Assembly: GCA_905147135.1 (NCBI GenBank)
Contig: LR990067.1
Location: 4,898,001-4,962,000, forward strand
Length of the DNA: 64,000 bases
Reading direction: 5' to 3'
Source of the DNA: Blastobasis lacticolella
Lineage: Eukaryota > Arthropoda > Insecta > Lepidoptera > Blastobasidae
Position 1 is the stretch's first letter. Every line of letters starts with the position of its first letter. This document shows positions 51,701 to 63,700 of this stretch, one piece after another. Below the pieces are notes generated by a model. The model saw only the letters and a program-made list of their open reading frames with translations, was not told where the DNA came from and made no database searches. The translations under genes and the position numbers were made by a program.

Positions 51701-54700
51701 CTGCTAATGTCTACAGGCAGTGGTGACCACTTTCCATCAGGTGGCTTCCGCTTGCCTGTTTGGCTACCGTATGACAAAAAAAAGCCATTCTAATAAACTA
51801 CCAAAAATATTTATACCCAGGGGCGCGAGCACGTCCTACCTATTTAGCCAGGATGAGAGTGCGTTTATTGCTTATTTATTATTATTTATTTTTTGCTGTT
51901 TTTGTCCAGTTGGAAACAGCGTTTTAGAATAAAAAAGAGGTAATGTTTAATGTTGGCCCGTTATTACACTAAATTATACTCATATATTATTTATTGGTTT
52001 TCATAAAAAATAAGGTATATATAATTATTTATTCCATATTATATTACAGGTTCTACATGTGTAAATATGTTTTTCTTTTCTTCTTTTATTTTATATTATA
52101 TGTGTTAGTATTTTTAAATTTCTGTATTACCACCTCGTTCGCGTAGTGCACGCATCGAGCTCTATTGTGGGTCAGTCTGAAAACCAGCGCTGTGTTTGGC
52201 TGCTGCCATTCATAGCATTAAGCTGAGGCTGGTCCAATTTGGTCCGATGACGTATCACCCTACTTCCTTATTATGTACTTATTCTGTGAGTTTTAAGTTT
52301 TTTAAATGTATTATTGGACCAAATAAAGATATGTCTATGTCTACAATGTGCGGCTGAAACAAAAAGGGTTTTTCTTTTTTGGCTGGCATTGATTGCCGGG
52401 AAGGCCGCTCACTGTGTTGCCACATATTACAGTAAAATCGGTCATCTGAGGGCCTATCGGCTATCTCAGTGGACAACCGAATTTGACATAAAAAAATCTG
52501 ACACTACTCTAATTTGGTAGACGCTATTGCCAGTTTTCAACGTAGATGACGTGGTGTAGAATTATCTAGTGTCAAATACAGTTGTCAACTGAGTTAGCCC
52601 TGAGGGCCTATCGGCTATCTCAGTGGACAACTGAATTTGACATAAAAAAATCTGACACTACTCTAATTTGGTAGACGCTATTGCCAGTTTTCAACGTAGA
52701 TGACGTGGTGTAGAATTATCTAGTGTCAAATACAGTTGTCAACTGAGATAGCCTATCGGCTATCTCAGTGGACAACTGAATTTGACATAAAAAAATCTGA
52801 CACTACTCTAATTTGGTAGACGCTATTGCCAGTTTTCAACGTAGATGACGTGGTGTAGAATTATCTAGTGTCAAATACAGTTGTCAACTGAGTTAGCCAA
52901 TAGCCCCGCTGGACATTGTAGGGCACTTATGTGCTTAGTCAATTCCCCACACTAGTATGGTGACCATGAGTCTTATGTTTTAAGAGCTGACTGTTGATCA
53001 CACAACAAGAGTGTGACCATGAGAGTAAAAATCTGTTAGGCACCAGTGTGACAAGCTGGTGTGTCCACGAGTCCATCCCTATCCACTGCGTCCATGGGCA
53101 ATATTTTTATTATTCATATTCATATTCATTTATTCGTAGTAATAATCATAAAAGTTGGAAATATTTTCCGGGTACCGATAGAGTTTATTAAAGCAAAACC
53201 ACACGGCGGATCGCTGTATAAATAAATAAAAATAAAAATAATAATTTAATATTTACATTGCAAATTTTTTTGTCTAAGAAAATGTATAAAAAGTCCTAGT
53301 TGCAATATTTGTCTAAGATTTCAGTCTTAGACAAATATTGCAACTAGGACACTGTGAGAGGCGCAGCGGCGACTTGGATTTGATCCTGTCCTGGCTCTTC
53401 TGATACATTTGAAATCAGTTTGCACGTTTCCTTAGAGAGCCCAAATCGTCGCTTAGGCATAAGGTACTGGCGAACCACCACCCCTTTAGGCCAAATGTCT
53501 GCGTTAAGGACAAAATCCAGCCTCCCCCTCGGTATCTGGATCCGGAATGCTCGACAATTCGTATTGAACGATGGCAACTCATGCACATAGAGAACTGTCT
53601 CCCCGTAGTCCTTGATACAGTCGGCGACGTATTGAGCCGTCGTCTCCCTGCTGAGGCGGGAGATGCACAGCCAGATTGTAGGGATTGTCGATTTCTGTAG
53701 CGCGAGGGGCGGGGGTGACACGAAGGGCGCAGTATTTGTCGTCACGGTCGAAACAGCCGACTGCAACGGGTCATCGCCCCTAAGTGGGTCAGCTGAGTGA
53801 GTTCGGTCACCCTCGGGCACAACTGCAACAGCTGACTGCAACGCCGGGTCATCGGCCCCAAGTGGGTCAGCTGAGCGAGTTTCGGCTTTCAAAAAGTTAA
53901 CGTCTATTGAGGAGCTGATGGCGTCTACACGGGAAAACCAGGCCGACGGCATGGGATTACGAGCCACGAACGTTGGGACGTCGTCCGAGTCGGTCTCCTT
54001 GAAGATGCGAAAGATGTCGTTCATATCCTTTTTGATATCGAGTCGGCGCGTAGTGAGTCGAATGGGCGTGTCGACTGTCTCTCGGAGTACCTTCTTCGCC
54101 TGCTTGATGTCGTCCTCGGTATAGGTTTTCGCGCAGATTTGCTGTAGTCTGCTTTCTTCCAACACGTTTAGGTTACTTTGCACAAAAGCGAGGAATTCTT
54201 GGAACACATCGGTCTTCTTACACTTTTTGGCAGACACCATGACTTTAAGCGATAACAATAAGGTATGTTGACGAATTTTTTCTTGATGCACAGAAAGGGG
54301 CAGTCAAAAATTGCAACCCTTTTACTATTGTGTGTAAGTGATAATATGGCTACACTGAAAAAATTGTTTCATATAAATGTGGTTGTTAATCATTGGATAA
54401 AGAGTGTTATCGATATTGCAGATAGCGTCGGACCTGTCGATACATGTTCATGTTTGTTTAATACAACGTAGAAGTTGTACGATACTAGCACAAACGGTTG
54501 ACAGCAGTTGATAAATGGTGTTATATGTACTTCAATACAATTTATATTATAATTATATGGGAAAACTTATAACCCACATGTCTAATCATGTAATAATTTG
54601 AGCTGTAAGTTTTCTAAATAAAGTATAATATTCTAGGGTTACCTCGATTATGTTATAGGCGCACGAGCCGCTTTGGCTCGACCTTTATAATGCGTACGGC

Positions 54701-57700
54701 TAAGGGATGGAACGCGTTGCCTGCGAGTGTGTTCACTGATCAATATAATCTGGACGCCTTCAAGGCTAGAGTGAATAGGCTGTTCCAAGACGCGCATGCT
54801 CCATCTTCGGCCGCATCGTCACTTACCAACAGGTCAGATGGCGGTCAAATGCCTGCCTTGTATAAAGAAAAGGCCATCCTGAGCGAAGAAAGTCTTCCTG
54901 CTTGTTTTACCACAACGAAACTTAGTAAACCACTTGTAAATAATCTTAAAGTAGAAGATTCGCCATAATACTTAGGATGTTTCTTTGCGTAAAAACAATA
55001 AAAAAAAATCACAATCATCATGGCGTTAATGTCCCGGTTGCGCTCTCGAGAACGAGGGCTCGGGGTCCGCCTTGACCATGATCCAGGATTTGGCGATCAG
55101 GTAATTACAATAGAGCGACTACCATCTGACCTCCGTGACCCTCCAACCAGAACTTGACCAGATTGGATCATGGTTACAAATTCAGTCGCCTGAATGTGCA
55201 CGTTTCATCACGATGTTTCCCTCGCCATAAGAGCATCGGTTAGAATTCAACTAATGTACATAACTCAGAAAATAGTCATTGGTACATGGCCGCAGCGGGA
55301 TTCGAACCCGGTACCTTTCGCTTACGAGTTCGATACTCAACCGCCCGGCTACCGACGCTCTTAAAGCAATGTTTTATCACAACTCTAAATTCACTTTTTC
55401 CCGTTTTAACAACGAAAGAACGACTTGTCCGGTCTAAACGACTGACAAAGCAATACTAATTAAAATGTGAGTATGTAAGTAATTTCGTGTGTACATCCTG
55501 AACACAATGACTTCTCCAAACATGTAATAACTTGTATACTAGTATTACCGCTTCATTTTTTTATCTAACTTATCAATCTACCCGGGTACTTGTGAAATGA
55601 GGAGTTTTCCAGCAGGTATATATATATGAATTATTTATTTATCAGTTTAGGAGTCACACGAATCGTTGGTAGGACAAAATAGTCACAAAAGAGAAAAGTG
55701 TCTTTAATGTGGCAGAAAAGAAAAGAAAAGAAAAGTCAAGGGGATGTGAGACACCCCGCTTTGTTAAATTATAGAACCCACACGAGAGGATATGTATGTA
55801 ATTTTTATTTAGTAAAAATTTATTTCTATATTGCCTAGATATAATAAGAAAAAAAATCACAGACCCGGCGTGTGCGGATGTGCGAGCGAACTCCGCCAAC
55901 TTATGGAGTCGATATACTAACGTGCGCTCAGAAAATAGCGGGTTATTAAGAAAAAAAATTTATTCCTCTTATTCTCCGCCAAACCTAGACATCACAAGAA
56001 CAATAAAATATCTATCTAGATATTATATTATCCGGATTTAATAAGAAAAAAGCACCGACCCGGCGTGTGCGTATACTGACGTGCGTCAAGAATATAGTGG
56101 AGAAAGTACAAAAAAAAGAAGAAAAAAAAACCCCTCAAGTCTTCACTCCAACACACCTAGACATTACAAGAAAAAAAATCCAACCAATAAATTAAAAAAA
56201 TAATTTTTTTTTCCTCATTCTCCGCCAACACACCTACATACAACAAGAAAAAAAACACCACCTACCGGGCGTGTGCAAATGCGCGAGCGCGGCCGCGAGT
56301 CCGTGCGCGAGCGTCGCGAACTCGGCCCACTCGAGCGGCGCCCGCGCCAGTCTCGAGCGCAGCGTGCCCGCGCACGCCTCCACCACGATCAGCTGTTCGC
56401 GGGGGCCCAGCCCGGTGAGGGGGGGGCGGGAGTCGCTGCCTGGAGGGGGGGAAGGGGGGAGTTAGAACATCATGAACATGTGTCGAACCGATAAGGCGGG
56501 CTCTGCTTTTTGAGGGGGAAGTCGGGATAACTATCTTTCCTACTCCTATCTGTTACTTCTTAATTCAATATGTTGCGGGTTCCAAGACAGTATAAGCTTG
56601 CCCTCTGGCGCGCCTGAGTGTCAAAACTCAGGACCTGTGTGTGGCCGTCGCTGTAGATCCTAAGCTACACAAGAGTTGCAGCGGTGGGAATGAATGGTGG
56701 TGTAAAGCCCGTACCCACCACAAATAAGGTTGCATCGCGAATTACGTCCAATTTGAGTTACAACCATAGGCGTAAAGTCCATGAAAAAGGTTACACGACA
56801 TATTTTTAGCACTTAATTTCTAAGTTATTAGCGTCACCGCGATGCAGATACCCTGCAGTGCCATCTAGTGACATGTTATAGAAGTTCTTTAGACTTAGGG
56901 GTGAAATATCATAACTTGGCTTTAATATTTTGGCAATGATTTCTATAGTTTATTCGCAATAAGAAAATAGTGAGTCGTCGTTGTCTGCCGGCCTAGTCCC
57001 GCCCCTCGAACAATCGGGTCGCAATAAATTAGAAAGCCAAGTTCAGTGTTCATACATGGCAGAAAATAATAAAAATTATTACCACGCTAACTCCAATGAG
57101 CTATCGATCCTTGAGTTTATTTTGAGATAATTAAGTTGGTTTTTATCTATTAATAAATTTAAATCTTTTTAAAATATAAATTGTTTGAAAAGTGAGTGTT
57201 TAATGCGGATTTCATCTAAATTATATTATGATTAGCACACATCGCGCTAGATGTCGTTGTGCCTCAATTAGATCGCGCTATCGCCACGGCGATGCTATTT
57301 AAGGCGAAAAGGATTTAGGGGTTCAATGTCTCTTTACATGGTTACACTAATATTATATTTGTGATATTCTTAGTAAACGGGTTGCAAACAGATTTAAAGT
57401 GGTTTATTTTATCGACCGCCCCTTATGGGAATTGTACAAGCCGTGAGAAAACACCTTTACTCACTATTTTCTTAATGCGAATGGACTATAAAAACTATCG
57501 AGCAAGGTTTATTAATAATAACTTTAATTAATAAGTAATAACTTATGTTATTTATTTAGTTAAGCATTTAATGTCCATAATCCTAAATCTACAATCAGAA
57601 TGGACGCAAGCGTTTAAGGGTTTTTGGACGAATTAAAAGGGCTTTAAAAACAAAGAAAAAACCCCAACAAAACAAACGACGACAGTCGTTCCGTGACCAC

Positions 57701-60700
57701 AATGCATGCAAGTGTGTCGAAATATCGGGCTACTCGTCAACAAAGGTACGCGGTAGGAAACCCGGAACATACCCTTAAAATGTGTAATAATAACCGCGAT
57801 AGTTTAAAACATTATGTGACTCACCATAATATCTCAATATATTTGGATGTGCCAGATGCGGCGTGCCATACACGGCCGCCTCTCGCTGCCAGGCCGCGGT
57901 GGACGCGTACAGCTTCACCGCCACCGGCCTAGCGCCAAGGCGCCCGCGCCATACTGAGCCGGATTTGCCCGCGCCTGGGATAAATAAAATCCCTAAAATA
58001 ATATGATACAAAACATTCATGGGGTGCCAATCGGCTCCCTAAACGTTCAGCCAGACCCAGGGTACCCGGCACTCCCTCCCAGCAGCGAAAGACGTCATAC
58101 CATACCTAATATAATATGAAACAATAGCTAATAACACGCCGTACCTAAAATAATATGATACATTACATTCACAGGGTGCCCAGCGAAAGACCTTAGACCT
58201 AACGATAATAGGTTAGGAGGCCCACCATACACCAAACGAGTAGAGCAGCGAGCTCGTCCCCTGAGATATCCGAAACAATATAGCAGCACCGTCAATAACT
58301 TACCTAAGGCTTAATGGGGGCTATCGAGCGACTTAAATTCAACCAGATGGCGCTAATGGCGAGTAAGGTCCGTTGCCAAAATGCGTAGGTCAGAAGCAAA
58401 CGCTCAAATTTGACAGTTGGATTTCAGCCAATAGGACGGCGTGCTTAACTGAACTTCGAAATACAAACGTGCGAGCATTGTGGTTGGAAAGCTCGTAGTT
58501 ACGATAAACTGTAGGTCGACAGATTGCTAGTGCGATTAATGAAAGTGCGATAGTAGTGCGATGAACTGTGCAGCGAGAGAATACTCCTTCGACGAACGAC
58601 GAACTTCGGCGAAAGAACTAAGAAGAAGGTAGTATGCAAAAGCCGGATCTTTTCGCGATTTCAGAGTTGGTTCCCTAACTTCCAGTTTATCGTAACTACG
58701 ATATTTCAAACCACAATTCTTCGTTTACGTTTGTATTTAAAAGGTCAGTTATATTGACAGTGACAACACACAAGCAACAAGTGACTCAAAAGTGGCGACA
58801 ACTGAGGGCCTATCGGCTATCTCAGTGGACAACTGAATTTGACATAAAAAAATCTGACACTACTCTAATTTGGTAGACGCTATTGCCAGTTTTCAACGTA
58901 GATGACGTGGTGTAGAATTATCTAGTGTCAAATACAGTTGTCAACTGAGTTAGCCAATAGCCCCGCTGGTGAGCACAAAAACGTAAGCCTCCATTATGTC
59001 GACGGTACCCAGATAAATTGCACCGGCAGCCCCATTAGCGCGTTCTAATTAACACACAGCGTCATCTATCGTCTAAGTAATGTAACAACACTCGTGCTGC
59101 CAGGTGGCTGCCGATACGTACAGCTTCAACCGCCCGCGCGACACCGACTCGTATTTGCTTGCGCCTAAAATACATTCATACATACACCCTCTTGCTTTTC
59201 CCTATAGAGGTAAGACTCTCGATCGAGTGCTAACAGGAATTTAAGAATCTATTCCTGTCCTGCCTGGACACACCTCTGCACCTGCGATATCGTGACGTAT
59301 GTTAGAGCTCGTCTAATCTAAAATGACGCGCCCCACTATCGCATTAACGCACACAAGCAAGTTTAAAATATGAACGCAATACATATACAAATGCCGTTGT
59401 AATTGGTCATTCAGTTGCCGGTGAGATTCAAACGTAGGAGAACGCGTCGTTCATTGGCTCCCACACAGATGAAGTGTCGTTATCAATATTTGCACTCACA
59501 CATCGAAATCAACTAACTAAGTAGTGGGGCGCGTCATTTTAGACTAGACGAGCTCTACTAACCTATTAATTTGTATTACTACGCCGAATGCTACACGATA
59601 CTTATCGTGATACGTGGGTTGCGATCCAGAATCACGATATTTATCGTATATGCAGTATGCATGAACCGTGATACCGATCGCAGGATTTATAGAAATTCAG
59701 AAATCTAAGATCCGATCCGTATCGTGATAAATATCGAGCATGTAGCATCTGCCTATCCCGTGATGCTGTCACAAAGTATGGAAGAAAATGGCGGCATGCT
59801 CCCTGACGCGGCGCCATCGCTCATTTTGAAGGTGTCCAGATAAATTGCGCTGTCAGCCCCATCTACGCGGTACGCTTGTTTGCCACATCAGTTCTATATA
59901 ACATTTGTGCCAGTGCAGTACATACAGTAAAACGCAAAGCCATATATTATAATAGATTAAAATATCTTACCAATATGCTCGATGAGAGTCAAGTTGTCGA
60001 CGCACAGCAAACCAGTAGCCAGAGCGTCGGGGCCGCTGCCCATCACGTCTCCTGAAATGACATAATTAATATTATAAAATGTATCAGCTAAACCGATTTT
60101 TATGAAAATCGGTATGGCATGAGCAGTGTGCTACTTTTTATTACCCTCAACTCGCAAACTCGCAAGATATAGATAATAGTCTATGCGCGTGGAAAGTTAT
60201 AAACAAGTCAACTTATATTCAAGTAAAATCTACATTTATACTTTATTTTATAATTCTTTCACTAATAGGAAGCTACGTTGATCCTGAGTAAATAAGTTCA
60301 GTCTTTGGTCAAATAAGTTTATTTTATTTGGGATCTAGCGTCTTTCTAAACTACTGTTTTATGACAGTTCAGCAATGGAACGCTAACATTTGTCTTCAAC
60401 CATAGCCCCGAGGCGTTGGCCGTGTGGTGTCCGGCAGAGTAGAATAGCACTAACCCCTTACACTCATGGGTGTCGTACAAGGCGACTAATGTTTTCGAGG
60501 CAAAAGATCAAGAGTCTCCGTAGTCTGGAAAATGGGCAGCAGCATTTTCCATTGTATTATTTAAACACTGCGATCTCCAACCCGCCTGCCAAGCGTGGAG
60601 ATTATGGCAATAACCTCCCCTTTCGTGGGAGAGGCCCTAAGTCCTGCAGTGGACTGTTACGGGCTGTGATGATGATAGCCCCGAGGCTCACTAGCGCAGC

Positions 60701-63700
60701 GTACACTATAGCGCCTAAGTACTGCCCGCGAGACCACATCGGGTTTATGGTGTCTGTCGTAGACTATATGGTGTCTGTCATGGACTATATGGTGTCCATC
60801 ATGGACTATATGGCATCAGTCATGGACTATATGGTGTCCGTCATGGACTATATGGTGTCCGTCATGGACTATATGGTGTCCGTCATGGACTATATGGTGT
60901 CCGTCATAGACTATATAGTGTCCGTCATATACTATGTGGTGTCTGTCATAGACTATATGGTGTCTGCCATAGACTACACGGTTATAGCCTACCTTTCTCA
61001 GCATCAGCGGCTTCGCAGTCCTCCCTGGGCCTCCCACAGCGCCACTTAAGCACCACAGCAGCGAGCAACGCCCCGAGGGCCACTAGCGCCGCGCAAACTA
61101 TGGCGCCTAAGTACTGCCCGTGGGTCGTATTCGGGTCTATCGTGGATTCGGCTTTCATTGTCACCGCCGATTCGGGGAGGGATTCTGGAAGTGGGATAGT
61201 TGTAATTATTTTATTATGTGACAGGGATTTGAGTTGGTGGCCTAATCGCTAGCGGGTCAGACTCGAAAGCGAGATGTACCGAGTTCAAACACCTGTGCCG
61301 CCACCTAGTGACATTTTTCTTTAGTTACGTGAACTAAAATGAAATGCCTGAATGTGTAACCATGATCCAATCTGGTCAGGTTCCCCTGTTAACAGGGTCA
61401 CGGTCACGATACATAACATTCGCTCCACTGTAATTATTTGATCTGCTAAATCCTGGATCATGGTCAAGGCAGACCACAGGTCATGATGATGACTATCCTC
61501 TGAGCCCAAGCTAACCTCAACATCGGGTATCCAAATCAGTCTGTTCGTTCGGAAGCTACGATGCCACAGATACCTCCACACCTCCACAGATGTATCTGTC
61601 ACGTCAAACTTACAACACGCCTCTTCTTTCGTCGGGGGTTAAAATAGAAGGGTTGTTGACATTCATAAATAATTTTTTGGTTTTATTAATGTTCACTGAT
61701 ATTTCCGTTCTGACCAAGTTTTGCTTAGGCAACCATAGCTTGTTGGATAGAAGACAGAAATACCTTTCGGTTGACATATAACTCGATTAAATAACAGATC
61801 AGGATATATTATATCAGGACCAGGATGAGAATAGGCTACCCAAACATTGTTTGCTTAATTACACTAATTAATTGAAGAGCTAGATACAGGCATCTATCAG
61901 TTGTTTTGACAACTGCTTTTTTTAAACATTTTATTGCACACAGTAAACATTTTATTGCATACATAGAGAAACATCATACATATAGAGAACACAACAGGCA
62001 CTACTTATTTCTAAAAGAAATTTCTTGCTTTCTTGCTTTATAATAATAATTTGAATAACTGATGTGGGAAGATATAACTTATCCCGGGAATTTGTTACTA
62101 GCCTAATTATTAAAAAGAATAATTAAAAAGAAATAAAGAATATGAATTCATTCATTCATTATACTATGGCCGGATCTCCTACTTTCATACCGTAGTCAGC
62201 GTTGCAGTTGGCGGCGCGACAGCAGCAGTATCGCACGGCGGGGCGCTCGCGCGACGCCGCGCGGCACCACCCACAGTCCGCTGAGGACGGCTGCCAGCAG
62301 CCTGGTTGGGAGTAAGGAAGTAAGTGAGTAAAAACTCCGATACCAAAAACTGTCACATAGGGATCCATCATCAACATCGTCTCACCTTACTCATAGCGGA
62401 AATTTGTATTTTTATCATCTTTATATTGTTTCGTGATGTTTATAAGTAGGTATTATGTATTTATAGTATTGTATTTTAGTGATATAGGTTTATTGAAGTA
62501 TTAATGAAATACGTCACAGTAATGTTCTGTAGAACAGACTTACCACCTATCCTAGAGTATATTCTGTTTCTAGGTGTCTAAGGTTGCCTGGAAGAAATCG
62601 CTTTAAGCGATAAGGCCGCCGGTTGCTTTTCCTTTTTCCTCTGTTTTTGTTTTATTTTATGTATAAGCAATAAATAGATTTTCATTCATTCAAACTCTTT
62701 ATTGCACACATACATACGACAATGCAAGGGCTATGCTCGGAGTCTCGTTGCACGATCGAATCAGAGATGAGGAGATCCGCAAGCCAAGGGCAAGGTGAAC
62801 CAAGGTCACTGACATAGCCCTAAGGATTGCCAGGCTAAAGTAGCAGTGGGCAGGGCACAAAGCTCAAAGAACAGATGGTCGATGGGGCAGTAAAGTTCTC
62901 GAGTGGCGACCACGTACCGGAAAACGCGACTTGATCGAGTGCGTAATGAGTACATACAGCATTGCATGACAGCATGGCAGCATTGGCGTAAAAGATATCG
63001 CGGATAAGATCGAAGAGGCACGGCTGCGCTGGTTTAGTCACGTATTGCGTAAACCCGGAAATAGGTGCCTAACCTGTCTGTATCAGGAAAGTGGTTCCGC
63101 AAGACACCCAAGAAACGTAAAATGACATCGCCGAGTTGGACGTGAGAGCCAACGGCTTACGACGGGAGGATAATGATTATTTTACACATACACTATGACT
63201 TTGTATCGTCAAGACAACAGGGTCTTACCATGAACTTGTAAAGCAGGACCTAAACAGAACTGCCCTGCTTAGAACGAGGCAGCGCTATATTTGTCACATA
63301 AGCTTGTCTCTTTCCCAACTGAACTGTGCGGAACTTGGACGGTTTGATAAAGTTCATGGTAATGCCCTAGGAAATAGTTAGTTCATACGCAGGTATGCGT
63401 CACCCTATTGTCCTATAACAGCTATCTGCACGAGCCACTTTAGTTCATCCTTTATAATGCGTATGGCCAAGGAATGGAACACGTTGCCTGCAAGTGTGTT
63501 CCCTGATCATTATAATCTAGACAATTTAAAGGGTCGAGTGAATAGGCTGTTCCTAGACAGGCATGCTTCATCATCGGCCGCTACCCGGCGGTTAAATGCC
63601 TGGCATATTTTTTACCAACCTCACTCATCACTCAATCATGCATTACAGAAAAACAATCTCACCCTGCCCTAACACAGTGGTATTCCCATAGATATCCTGT

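Larger units (their letters stand above)
23520..56265 (-). other. Giant wit intron (32.7 kb) hosting the GST cluster
   Basis: Bounded by donor CCCG/GTAGGT (56,266/56,265) and the acceptor at 23,520; the flanking exons join in frame (phase 1). All other wit introns visible here are between about 0.5 and 2.3 kb. This one holds five intact GST genes, GST remnants, an orphan ORF1-like gene and many transposons. Confidence 0.9.

Noticed and set aside
60390..61049. 219-codon plus-strand ORF with repeated MDYMVSV
   Set aside because: It is a SINE plus a 21-bp minisatellite read in frame (21 is divisible by three) and runs antisense into the wit membrane exon.
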